From Marimonas arenosa (GTDB lineage Bacteria; Pseudomonadota; Alphaproteobacteria; Rhodobacterales; Rhodobacteraceae), in assembly GCF_030848945.1 (NCBI RefSeq), contig NZ_JANHAX010000003.1, forward strand, positions 372,001 through 436,000: a stretch of DNA of 64,000 nt, given 5' to 3'. Below, in pieces: positions 55,859 through 63,153 of the stretch; within the stretch, counting starts at the first letter, position 1, and the number at the start of each line of letters is the position of its first letter. The notes beneath the pieces are model-generated. The model was given only the letters and a program-made list of their open reading frames with translations, did not search any database and was not told the origin of the DNA. A program made the position numbers and the translations under genes.

Positions 55859-57118
55859 TCAGGCGAGCAGGAAATCGCTGCCGTTGATGTCGGTGACCGA
55901 CACGTTCTGAAGCGTCGCGATGAGAGTGCCGTCGACGGTGATGTCAACGCCGGTGCCATTTTGCACCGCACCCACGACAATCCCTGTGCCATAGGCCGTG
56001 AGGTCGATCACATCGACGCCGTCTTCGAAATCGGTAACCGTGTCGTGGCCGCCGCCGGGGGCAAAGATGAAGGTATCGGCCGCCGCGCCGCCGGTAAGCT
56101 CGTCGTTGCCGGTGCCGCCTGACAGATAGTCGCGGCCGTCGCCACCCGAGAGCGTATCGTTGCCATCCTCGCCATAGAGCCGGTCATGCCCGCCGTCGCC
56201 TGCAAGCAGGTCGTTGTCGGCCCCGCCGAACAACAGATCGCTGTGCGACCCGCCTTCGAGCGTGTCGTCGCCGGTCCCGCCGACGAGGCGGTCGTTGTTG
56301 GCGCCACCCAGAAGCAGGTCGTTGCCGGCGTCGCCATAGAGCTGGTCGTTCTGGGCGTCGCCGGAGAGCGTATCGTTGCCTTCGCCGCCTGAGAGTCGGT
56401 CGCGGCCGTCGCCGCCTGAGAGCGTGTCGTCCCCGGCCTCGCCATAGAGCCGGTCGTTGTCGGCTTCGCCCGAAAGAAGGTCGCCGTCATTGCCGCCCAG
56501 AAGCAGGTCCTGGCCATCGCCGCCCGAGAGCGTGTCGCGGCCGTCGCCGCCAAGCAGGGTATCGTCACCCAGCCCACCCGTGAGGGTGTCGCGGCCGCTG
56601 CCGCCCTCAAGCCGGTCGGCGTCGTTGCCGCCGTCGAGACGGTCGTGGCCGCCTTCCCCCAGGAGCAGGTCGGCGCCGCCGCCACCGAGGAGAATGTCGT
56701 TGTGGCTGCCGCCTGCCAGCGTGTCGCTGCCATCGCCGCCGTCGAGCAGATCGTTGTTGGCGCCGCCGTCGAGCTGGTCGTCGCCGGTCCCGCCGAAGAG
56801 CTGGTCGTTGCCATCGCCGCCGGACAGGGTGTCGGCGCCGTCTTCGCCGTAGATCCGGTCGCGCCCCGCTTCGCCATTCACGATATCATCGCCCGCACCA
56901 GCGTAGATCCGGTCGCCGTCGGCACCGCCGAGGATCAGGTCATGGCCGCCATCGCCGAACAGGGTGTCGTTGCCCGGGCCGCCCTCGATCGTGTCATCGC
57001 CGTCAGCGCCGGAAAAGATGTCGGCGCCTTCGAGCAAAACCGCCCAGTCCGCGGCGCTGGTGCCAGAAAGCTTGTCGTCGAGCGGTGTCCCGAGGATCGT
57101 CGGCCCAAGTGCAATCAT
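55859..57118 (-). CDS. RTX calcium-binding protein, nearly all repeats
   Basis: A 419-residue protein. After about 35 residues (IALGPTILGTPLDDKLSG) the chain is GGxGxDxLx RTX repeats to about residue 355, then a beta-rich C-terminus ends in VSVTDINGSDFLLA, a typical type I secretion signal. It has no Sec signal or enzymatic domain, so it is probably a surface or matrix calcium-binding protein. ATG 57118 has GAAGGACG upstream. Exporter genes at 3.5-6.6 kb could serve it, but that link is inferred. Confidence 0.9.
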   Translation of the reverse strand: MIALGPTILGTPLDDKLSGTSAADWAVLLEGADIFSGADGDDTIEGGPGNDTLFGDGGHDLILGGADGDRIYAGAGDDIVNGEAGRDRIYGEDGADTLSGGDGNDQLFGGTGDDQLDGGANNDLLDGGDGSDTLAGGSHNDILLGGGGADLLLGEGGHDRLDGGNDADRLEGGSGRDTLTGGLGDDTLLGGDGRDTLSGGDGQDLLLGGNDGDLLSGEADNDRLYGEAGDDTLSGGDGRDRLSGGEGNDTLSGDAQNDQLYGDAGNDLLLGGANNDRLVGGTGDDTLEGGSHSDLLFGGADNDLLAGDGGHDRLYGEDGNDTLSGGDGRDYLSGGTGNDELTGGAAADTFIFAPGGGHDTVTDFEDGVDVIDLTAYGTGIVVGAVQNGTGVDITVDGTLIATLQNVSVTDINGSDFLLA

Positions 57119-57455
57119 GTATTCGCGTCCTTCAACATTCTCAAATTGTCGCGGCACGAAGGCCCGCCTGCACGGCGGGCCGCCCATCGGCAGTGCCGGT
57201 ATCGACTAGGGTAAACTGGGTAGCACGGGGCCCGGGCCGCCCCAAGAAATGTGGCGGAAATTGGACATATTCACGGATTTTGCCCGTTTCGGAAAACATA
57301 TTCGTGCATGTCCGCGAAACAGTTCCGCGGTGCGCCGTACATTGTCCATTTCAGCCAAGGGACCGGCCGGATTTCGCCGAGAATCACGGTCCCGCCATGG
57401 GCACAAGAGCGCATGGCGCCGGTCGGGCCGCCCGGGCGGCTCTTGGCAGTGGTCT
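57119..57455. other. 337-base gap upstream of the RTX gene, with hairpins
   Basis: No convincing gene. GGCCCGCC-TGCAC-GGCGGGCC (57161-57181) is an 8-bp perfect hairpin close to the RTX start, and GCCGCCCGGGCGGC near 57430 is a perfect palindrome close to the DUF302 stop. Promoter elements for the RTX gene should lie in the AT-richer middle; none could be assigned. Confidence 0.45.
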
Positions 57456-57899
57456 TCAGTTCAAGCCGATCGCCGCCCTGGCAATGCCGTCGAGCAGGTC
57501 TTCGACGGCCTGCATGGCGCCGTCGGGATAGTCGCGGAAACCGATCGTCACCTTGTCGTCGCCGGGTCTTTGGATGACGAAGATGTCATAGGGGCAGAAT
57601 ACCACGTTCATCGGATCCGCCTCCATGACCCGTCGCGAGATCGCGGCCGAGCAGAAGGAATAGGTGTCGGCATGGGCGAAGATGGTCACGTCGGAGCCGA
57701 CATCGGCCTTGGTGCGTTCCAGCATATCGCCGACATGGCTGACAGAATCGACCACCAGCCCGGCATCGACGATGGCGTTCTCCAGTCCGAAGACCACGTC
57801 CTCGAAGCTTTCGTCGGTGGTGTAGGTGATCACGTCGGTCTGGGCCTGGGCCACGGTGGCAAAGAAAGCCGTCGCGGCCGCCAGTGCGAATTGTTTCAT
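57456..57899 (-). CDS. Secreted DUF302 protein
   Basis: The 147-residue protein has a Sec signal peptide (AAATAFFATVAQAQ) and a DUF302 domain, with HVGDMLERTKADVG, then CPYDIFVIQ, common in this family. The domain is a small beta/alpha fold of uncertain role, sometimes linked to redox or metal stress. It starts at ATG 57899 and is divergent from the glutamate-synthase-like gene. Confidence 0.87.
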   Translation of the reverse strand: MKQFALAAATAFFATVAQAQTDVITYTTDESFEDVVFGLENAIVDAGLVVDSVSHVGDMLERTKADVGSDVTIFAHADTYSFCSAAISRRVMEADPMNVVFCPYDIFVIQRPGDDKVTIGFRDYPDGAMQAVEDLLDGIARAAIGLN

Positions 57900-58002
57900 G
57901 ATGTCTCCTCCCGAAAGCTGACGGAGCGGTGACTTGTCCCGTCCGCCGATCCGCCGCAAAGTGCAGCAAAGAGAAGAATATCGCGTCGGGAGGGAATGGG
58001 CC

Positions 58003-59496
58003 ATGGGTTTTGCGATGAACGCACTCAACATTCTGGTCACTCTGTTCGTGCTGGTGATCGGTCTGACCGTATTGGCTGTGCTGGCACTGTTCGTGGCCGA
58101 CCGGCTGCAGCGCAAGGACGCGATCCGGCGCAATTACCCGGTGATCGGGCGGTTCCGGCGCTTGTTTACGGCGCTGGGCGAGTTCTTCCGCCAGTATTTC
58201 TTTGCCATGGATCGCGAGGAAATGCCGTTCAACCGGGCCCAGCGCGATTGGGTCGAGCGGGCGGCCGAAGGCATGGACAATACGGTGGCGTTCGGTTCGA
58301 CCCGCAATCTGGGCGTGCCCGGGACGCCGATTTTCATGAACGCGGCCTTTCCGCCGCTGGCCGAGCAATATGCCGTGACCGAGCCGATGGTGATCGGGCC
58401 GGGAGCGGCGATTCCCTACAAGGCGAAGTCGATCTTCAACATCTCGGGTATGAGCTATGGGGCGCTGTCACGCCCGGCGGTACGGGCGTTGAGCCGGGGC
58501 GCGGCCAAGGCGGGGATCTGGATGAACACCGGTGAGGGCGGGCTGTCGCCGTTTCACCTTGAGGGGGGGTGCGATATTGTTTTTCAGATCGGCACGGCCA
58601 AGTATGGCGTGCGCGACGCCGCCGGCCGACTGAGCGACGACAAGCTGCGCGCGGTGTCTGACAATCCGCATGTGAAGATGTTCGAACTGAAGCTGGCGCA
58701 GGGCGCCAAACCCGGAAAGGGTGGCATCCTGCCGGGTGAGAAGGTGAGCGCGGAGATTGCCGAGATCAGGGGCATTGCCGAAGGGCAGCCTTCGATTTCA
58801 CCGAACCGCCATGCCGAGATCGATGACTGGGGCGATCTGCTGGACATGATCGGCCATATCCGGGCGGTCACCGGCAGGCCGGTGGGGTTCAAGACCGTAC
58901 TGGGCTCGTCCGACCCGTGGGACGCGTTCTTTGCCCTGATCGAAGAGCGCGGTCCCGAAAGCGCGCCGGATTTCATCACCATCGACGGCGGCGAGGGCGG
59001 CACGGGGGCGGCACCGATGCCGCTGATGGACCTGGTCGGCATGCCGATCCGCGAGGCGCTGCCTCGGATCGTCGATCTGCGCGACCGGCACGGGTTGAAA
59101 GACCGGATTCGCATCGTCGCCAGCGGCAAGCTGGTCAATCCCGGCGATGTCGCCTGGGCGATCTGCTCCGGGGCCGATTTCGTGACCTCGGCCCGGGGCT
59201 TCATGTTCAGCCTTGGCTGCATCCAGGCGCTGAAATGCAACCGCAACACCTGCCCGACCGGGATCACCACCCATGATCCGAGGCTGCAAAGGGGGCTGGT
59301 GGTTGAGGAGAAAGAGCATCGTGTGGCGGATTACGCCAAGTCGATCATCAAGGAGGTCGAGACCATCGCCCATTCGGTTGGCGTGGCCGAGCCGCGGCAG
59401 ATGCGGCGGCGGCATGTGCGGATCGTGCAGGATGACGGCCGCTCGATCCCGATGAACCGGCTGTTTCCGAGTCAGGACGGGCTGGCGGGGACATAA
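58003..59496 (+). CDS. FMN-binding glutamate-synthase-like protein
   Basis: A 497-residue protein with an N-terminal membrane helix (about residues 8-30) and the FMN/3Fe-4S domain of glutamate synthase: ISGMSYGALSRPAVRALS, NTGEGGLSPF, ITIDGGEGGTGAAP and the cysteine cluster GCIQALKCNRNTCPTG. It lacks the amidotransferase domain and the beta subunit, so it cannot make glutamate from glutamine on its own. ATG 58003 follows GGGAGGG. Substrate unknown. Confidence 0.9.
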   Translation: MGFAMNALNILVTLFVLVIGLTVLAVLALFVADRLQRKDAIRRNYPVIGRFRRLFTALGEFFRQYFFAMDREEMPFNRAQRDWVERAAEGMDNTVAFGSTRNLGVPGTPIFMNAAFPPLAEQYAVTEPMVIGPGAAIPYKAKSIFNISGMSYGALSRPAVRALSRGAAKAGIWMNTGEGGLSPFHLEGGCDIVFQIGTAKYGVRDAAGRLSDDKLRAVSDNPHVKMFELKLAQGAKPGKGGILPGEKVSAEIAEIRGIAEGQPSISPNRHAEIDDWGDLLDMIGHIRAVTGRPVGFKTVLGSSDPWDAFFALIEERGPESAPDFITIDGGEGGTGAAPMPLMDLVGMPIREALPRIVDLRDRHGLKDRIRIVASGKLVNPGDVAWAICSGADFVTSARGFMFSLGCIQALKCNRNTCPTGITTHDPRLQRGLVVEEKEHRVADYAKSIIKEVETIAHSVGVAEPRQMRRRHVRIVQDDGRSIPMNRLFPSQDGLAGT

Positions 59497-59523
59497 CGGC
59501 CTTCGATGCGGCCTGGTCTGGGC

Positions 59524-60303
59524 TCAGAGCGTGTCGAGATAGGCTTGTTTCGCCGCGGCGCGGTCGGCGCTGTCAGGATGCGTGCGATTGAGGTCCAGCA
59601 GATGATCGAGTGCCTCTTGTGCCAGGCGGGTGTTGGCCGGGGGCAGCGGTGTGAGCCCGGCGCACACCGCGTCGTCGAGGCCGGCGAGGCGCAGCAGTGG
59701 CGCGGCCGGGCCGAGGCGGTCTGCGGCGCAGTCTTCCAGCGCGAAACTCTCCAGTGAAGCCGGGGCGATGGCCCGCCGTATGGCCGCCAGGACGGGGTTG
59801 AAATCGGCGGCCCGAGTATATTGGTCGCGGAAGGCGGCGAGTGACATTGTTTGCGACGAGGATTTCACCTGTTCCCAGTAGGCGCTTTCGAGCCAGGCGT
59901 CGGGCGCACGCGTGGAATAAACGACGCGGAGGTCGTGGTCGGGAAAGCGACGGCGCAGGGCGCGGGTCAGTTCGCCCATCAGGGGAACGGCGCCGCGGTA
60001 GTCAGGGATGCCGCCGCGGCCGGGCAGATGGCCGGAGAGTTCCTCGGAACACATGATCAGGCCACGATGTCTGAGCGGCGGCAGTTCGGCCACGAAGGCC
60101 TCGGCCCGGTGGGTGAACTTGGCAAGGCTCAAGGGGTCGCGATAGGCGGACCAGGCCCGTGCGGCATGCAGAAGCGGCTTCAATTTCCACGGCAGTGCCA
60201 GGACGACGCGTTCTTTCAGGAGGCCGCGGTTTTCGCGCAGGGTTTGTTGCACGCTGGTCGTACCGGTTTTGTGGAAACCGGCGTGGACCAGGATTTGCGT
60301 CAT
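59524..60303 (-). CDS. Sulfotransferase-like protein
   Basis: The 259-residue protein has the PAPS-binding loop-like HAGFHKTGTTSVQQTL at its N-terminus, RVVYSTRAPDAWLESAYWEQV like the 3'-phosphate site, and a C-terminal helical part. It would transfer sulfate from PAPS, or be a nucleotide-binding relative. Start overlaps the rimM stop by one base (TGATG), so it is translated after rimM, though no functional link is obvious. Confidence 0.8.
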   Translation of the reverse strand: MTQILVHAGFHKTGTTSVQQTLRENRGLLKERVVLALPWKLKPLLHAARAWSAYRDPLSLAKFTHRAEAFVAELPPLRHRGLIMCSEELSGHLPGRGGIPDYRGAVPLMGELTRALRRRFPDHDLRVVYSTRAPDAWLESAYWEQVKSSSQTMSLAAFRDQYTRAADFNPVLAAIRRAIAPASLESFALEDCAADRLGPAAPLLRLAGLDDAVCAGLTPLPPANTRLAQEALDHLLDLNRTHPDSADRAAAKQAYLDTL

Positions 60304-60806
60304 CAGAACAGGCCGTCGGGGGGGTCGGCGACGATACGCCCCGCGGCGAGATCTACGGTGGGCACCGCCTCGTGCGTGAAAGGCAGCAGCACGGTGGACT
60401 TGAGGTTCGGCCCGTGGATTTCCAGCAGGTCGCCGGCGCCGTGGTTCTGCACCGATTTCACCCGGCCGAGCTCGGTGCCGCCGGTGTCGACGACGACAAG
60501 GCCGATCAGGTCGGCGTGGTAGAATTCGTCGTCAGGCAGCGAGGGCAGCTTGTCACGCGAGACGTAGAGCCTGAGCCCGCGCAAATCGTCGGCCTGTTCT
60601 TTTGTGGAAATGCCTGACAACCGGGCGGCAAAGCCGTTGTTGATCGGGCGGGTGATCGTGACCGTGAAGGATTGTGTACCGTCCTCGCTGGTCAGCGGGG
60701 AATAGTCGGCGATCGCCTGCGGATCGGCAGTAAAGCTTTTCAGCCGAACCTCGCCGCGGACACCGTAGGCGCCTGCAATCGCGCCGACGCAGATGCGATC
60801 AGGCAT
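60303..60806 (-). CDS. rimM: Ribosome maturation factor RimM
   Basis: The 167-residue protein has [19 protein letters not shown] (N-terminal RimM barrel) and a C-terminal PRC-barrel with [12 protein letters not shown]. It helps 30S maturation at the S19 region. ATG 60806 fits the homology better than 60824. It follows rpsP by 98 bases with a strong hairpin between; trmD and rplS do not follow, and the sulfotransferase-like gene takes their place. Confidence 0.94.
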   Translation of the reverse strand: MPDRICVGAIAGAYGVRGEVRLKSFTADPQAIADYSPLTSEDGTQSFTVTITRPINNGFAARLSGISTKEQADDLRGLRLYVSRDKLPSLPDDEFYHADLIGLVVVDTGGTELGRVKSVQNHGAGDLLEIHGPNLKSTVLLPFTHEAVPTVDLAAGRIVADPPDGLF

Positions 60807-60867
60807 GGGTTTTGCCCCAATCATTGTGTGTGACCCGGTCCGGCCAGGGTTCGGTCCGGGGAGTGTG

Positions 60868-60896
60868 CCCTGCCTGCGGTGGGGCCGCAGGCAGGG
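60868..60896 (-). promoter_or_regulatory. Strong hairpin between rpsP and rimM
   Basis: CCCTGCCTGCGG-TGGGG-CCGCAGGCAGGG is a 12-bp perfect stem with a five-base loop. On the minus strand it is 8 bases after the rpsP stop and 61 before the rimM start, without a T-tract. It could protect the rpsP message, attenuate transcription or limit rimM translation. Confidence 0.7.
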
Positions 60897-60904
60897 TGCG
60901 CCGA

Positions 60905-61351
60905 TTACTCGGTGGTCTCTTCGGCAGCAGTTTCTTCAGCCGGCGCGCCCTCGGCGGGGGCTTCCGCAGCCGGGGCCTCCTCTTCGGCTGGCGCAGCGGC
61001 GGCTTCAGCCGCTTCCGCGGCTTTGGTGGCCTTGGCTTCGGCGCGCTCCTGCGCGGCTTTGCCCGGGGTACCCTTCTTGGGATTGTTGCGCTCTTTCTTT
61101 TCGAGCACGCCGGCGGCCTCGAGCATCCGGGAGACGCGGTCGGTGGTCTGTGCGCCCTGGCCGAGCCAGTACTGCACGCGCTCCATGTCCATCTTGACGC
61201 GCTCTTCGCTGTCTTTCGGCAGCAGCGGGTTGTAGGTGCCCAGCTTTTCGATGAAGCGGCCATCGCGCGGCATGCGCGAGTCGGCTGCGACGATGCGGTA
61301 GAAGGGACGTTTTTTCGAGCCGCCGCGGGCGAGCCGGATTTTCATTGCCAT
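60905..61351 (-). CDS. rpsP: 30S ribosomal protein S16 with acidic/alanine C-terminal extension
   Basis: Residues 1-85 are standard S16 ([23 protein letters not shown]). The C-terminal 60 residues are Ala/Glu/Pro-rich with repeats such as [14 protein letters not shown], much longer than the roughly 80-residue E. coli protein. Such tails occur in alphaproteobacteria and have no clear role. It sits in the rpsP operon downstream of chorismate mutase. Confidence 0.96.
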   Translation of the reverse strand: MAMKIRLARGGSKKRPFYRIVAADSRMPRDGRFIEKLGTYNPLLPKDSEERVKMDMERVQYWLGQGAQTTDRVSRMLEAAGVLEKKERNNPKKGTPGKAAQERAEAKATKAAEAAEAAAAPAEEEAPAAEAPAEGAPAEETAAEETTE

Positions 61352-61395
61352 TGTTCGTGTCTCCTTTGAATGGCGGGTTTGGCGGGTGACCCGCC

Positions 61396-61692
61396 TTACG
61401 ATTGGTGTTGTTTGTGATGCTGAATGACTTCAGCGATGATGAAATTGAGGAACTTCTTGGCGAATTCGGGGTCGAGATCGGCCTCGTTCGCCAAAGCTTC
61501 GAGCCGGGCGATCTGCTGCGCTTCGCGCGCGGGATCGGACGGCGGAAGATCGTGTTCGGCCTTGAGCTTGCCCACGGCCTGGGTGTGCTTGAACCGTTCG
61601 CCCAGCGTATAGACCAGGATCGCGTCGAGCCGGTCGATGCTCAGGCGGTGGTCTTTCAGGAGCGCGGCTGCGCGGGTGACGGCGTCAGTCAA
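61396..61692 (-). CDS. Chorismate mutase, AroQ class
   Basis: This 98-residue product has a single AroQ helical domain: [31 protein letters not shown], with the conserved Arg and Lys. It converts chorismate to prephenate for Phe/Tyr synthesis. The frame has no usable ATG near the domain. The best start is TTG at 61692, preceded by AAAGGA and overlapping the GNAT stop by eight bases, so it is translationally coupled. Confidence 0.9.
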   Translation of the reverse strand: MTDAVTRAAALLKDHRLSIDRLDAILVYTLGERFKHTQAVGKLKAEHDLPPSDPAREAQQIARLEALANEADLDPEFAKKFLNFIIAEVIQHHKQHQS

Positions 61693-62314
61693 TGGCCCAT
61701 CCTTTCGGCTTGAAGAGTGGGTCGGCGTAGTGCGCGATTTCCATTTCGATGCCATGTTCGAGTTGGGTACCCTTGAGGGCTTCTGGCGAGGGATGGCGAT
61801 AGACCGCATCCGAACCGTCGATGGTCGCAGCGTCCGGGTCTTTCTTGGCGCCGAGACGTTCGGCAAGGCGGATCGAGTCGAGGTTTTTCGGGTCGATATA
61901 GCTGACCGCCCCCTCCCAGCCCTGACTGTAATAGAAGTAGTTGCGCGCGGCGTGGGTCGCCTCGAGCGCATAGCCATGTCCGCCCTTGTCGGGCCAGATG
62001 ATCCAGGCGATCTCGCGCTCCGGCCATTTTGCCGGCATCCAGCCGCCGGTCATGCCGACGGTTTCGCCGGTGTCTTTCAGGTGGATCATCCACATGCCGT
62101 AGCCGCGGATATTCCAGTGGCCGATCTCGGCGGCATAGAGCATCCACGCTTCGTAGGAATTCAAGGGCCCGCCCATGAAGCGCGAGCGATAGGAGGAAAA
62201 CGTCGCCTTGAAATCAGGGTAATCCTCGGCCTCGGGCCCGCGCAGGATCAGGCGCCGGGTCTCTAGCGTGGGGATGTTCTCGGTGTGGATCGAGAAACTG
62301 CCGGTATCCATCAT
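61685..62314 (-). CDS. GNAT-family acetyltransferase
   Basis: The 209-residue protein is of the RimJ/RimL type: LETRRLILRGP at the start, GYGMWMIHL and acetyl-CoA loop PDKGGHGYALEAT, then NLDSIRLAERLGA. It transfers acetyl from acetyl-CoA to an unknown acceptor amine. It is paralogous to the next upstream gene, overlapping it by four bases. Confidence 0.9.
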   Translation of the reverse strand: MMDTGSFSIHTENIPTLETRRLILRGPEAEDYPDFKATFSSYRSRFMGGPLNSYEAWMLYAAEIGHWNIRGYGMWMIHLKDTGETVGMTGGWMPAKWPEREIAWIIWPDKGGHGYALEATHAARNYFYYSQGWEGAVSYIDPKNLDSIRLAERLGAKKDPDAATIDGSDAVYRHPSPEALKGTQLEHGIEMEIAHYADPLFKPKGWAID

Positions 62315-62862
62315 GCGTAGGCTTCCATTCCACCATTTACGATTTCGGAGGGTTCAAGGTGCCGCCAAATTTCGATCGGCCCGTATTCCGGGTCGTCGTA
62401 GACCTGCTCGAACCGCGCGCCCAGCCGGCGGGCGACGGCCTTGGACGGGTCGTTTCCGGGAGCGATCTGCGAAATGGCCGTGTCCCAGCCCAGCACGTCA
62501 TAGGCGTGGGCGCGGGCGGCCAAGGCGGCCTCGGTGGCATAGCCCTTGCCCTGGCCGTGTGGCATCAGGGTCCAGCCGATTTCGCGTTCGAACCAGCCAT
62601 GCGGGAACCACAGGCCGACCCGACCCTGATAGGTGCGGGTGTCCTTGTCCTCGAGCGCCCAGAAGCCATAGCCGCGCAGTGCCCAGTGGCCGAGGAACAG
62701 GGCCAGCATCCGCCAGGTGCGGTGCTTGGGCTGCGGCCCGCCGACGAATTGCGAGGCCTCGCTGGCGTAGAATTCGCGCTCGTACTCGAAATCGCTTTCC
62801 TGCGGCGCGCGCAGGATCAGCCGGGCGGTTTCGAGCGTGGGGATGGTGAGCGAGAGGGTCAT
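62311..62862 (-). CDS. GNAT-family acetyltransferase, paralogue
   Basis: A 183-residue RimJ/RimL-type GNAT with IPTLETARLILRAP, GYGFWALED, PHGQGKGYATEAALAA and a NDPSKAVARRLGARFE end. The chosen ATG 62862 fits the homology; the frame extends upstream without similarity. It overlaps its two neighbours by four bases each, so three GNAT-related genes are stacked in one operon. Confidence 0.9.
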   Translation of the reverse strand: MTLSLTIPTLETARLILRAPQESDFEYEREFYASEASQFVGGPQPKHRTWRMLALFLGHWALRGYGFWALEDKDTRTYQGRVGLWFPHGWFEREIGWTLMPHGQGKGYATEAALAARAHAYDVLGWDTAISQIAPGNDPSKAVARRLGARFEQVYDDPEYGPIEIWRHLEPSEIVNGGMEAYA

Positions 62863-63152
62863 GCGGTTCCTCCGCGCGGGAGGTGGCGGTAGACGAGGAC
62901 CGGTTCGTCGAATTCGGCGGCGGTCTTGTCGTCGCGCCACGCGCCTTGGCGGCTCGGCGGCTTGTCTTGCATGAAACGTGCGCGGCCGGACATCAGGATT
63001 TCACGATAGTCAGCGAAGTCTTCGAGAACGGGTGCATGGAGAGCGAGGCGCTCGGCCACAAGCTGCGGCAGAGACGCACGCAGGATCGCGGCGAATTCCG
63101 CTGTGTTGCCCTCGATCGGCAATTCGTGGGGATATGCGGCTCGGGGCGACAC
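62859..63152 (-). CDS. Small GNAT-derived protein, core deleted
   Basis: The 97-residue frame has a GNAT N-terminal pattern (ERLALHAPVLEDFADYREI, about residues 34-52) and a C-terminal strand like its paralogues (DEPVLVYRHLP, about 82-92). Around 100 residues of the acetyl-CoA-binding core are missing between them. It starts one base after ffh and overlaps the next GNAT by four bases, so it is still translated. It may be a decayed duplicate or a reduced functional protein; acetyltransferase activity is unlikely. Confidence 0.65.
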   Translation of the reverse strand: MSPRAAYPHELPIEGNTAEFAAILRASLPQLVAERLALHAPVLEDFADYREILMSGRARFMQDKPPSRQGAWRDDKTAAEFDEPVLVYRHLPRGGTA

Positions 63153-63153
63153 G

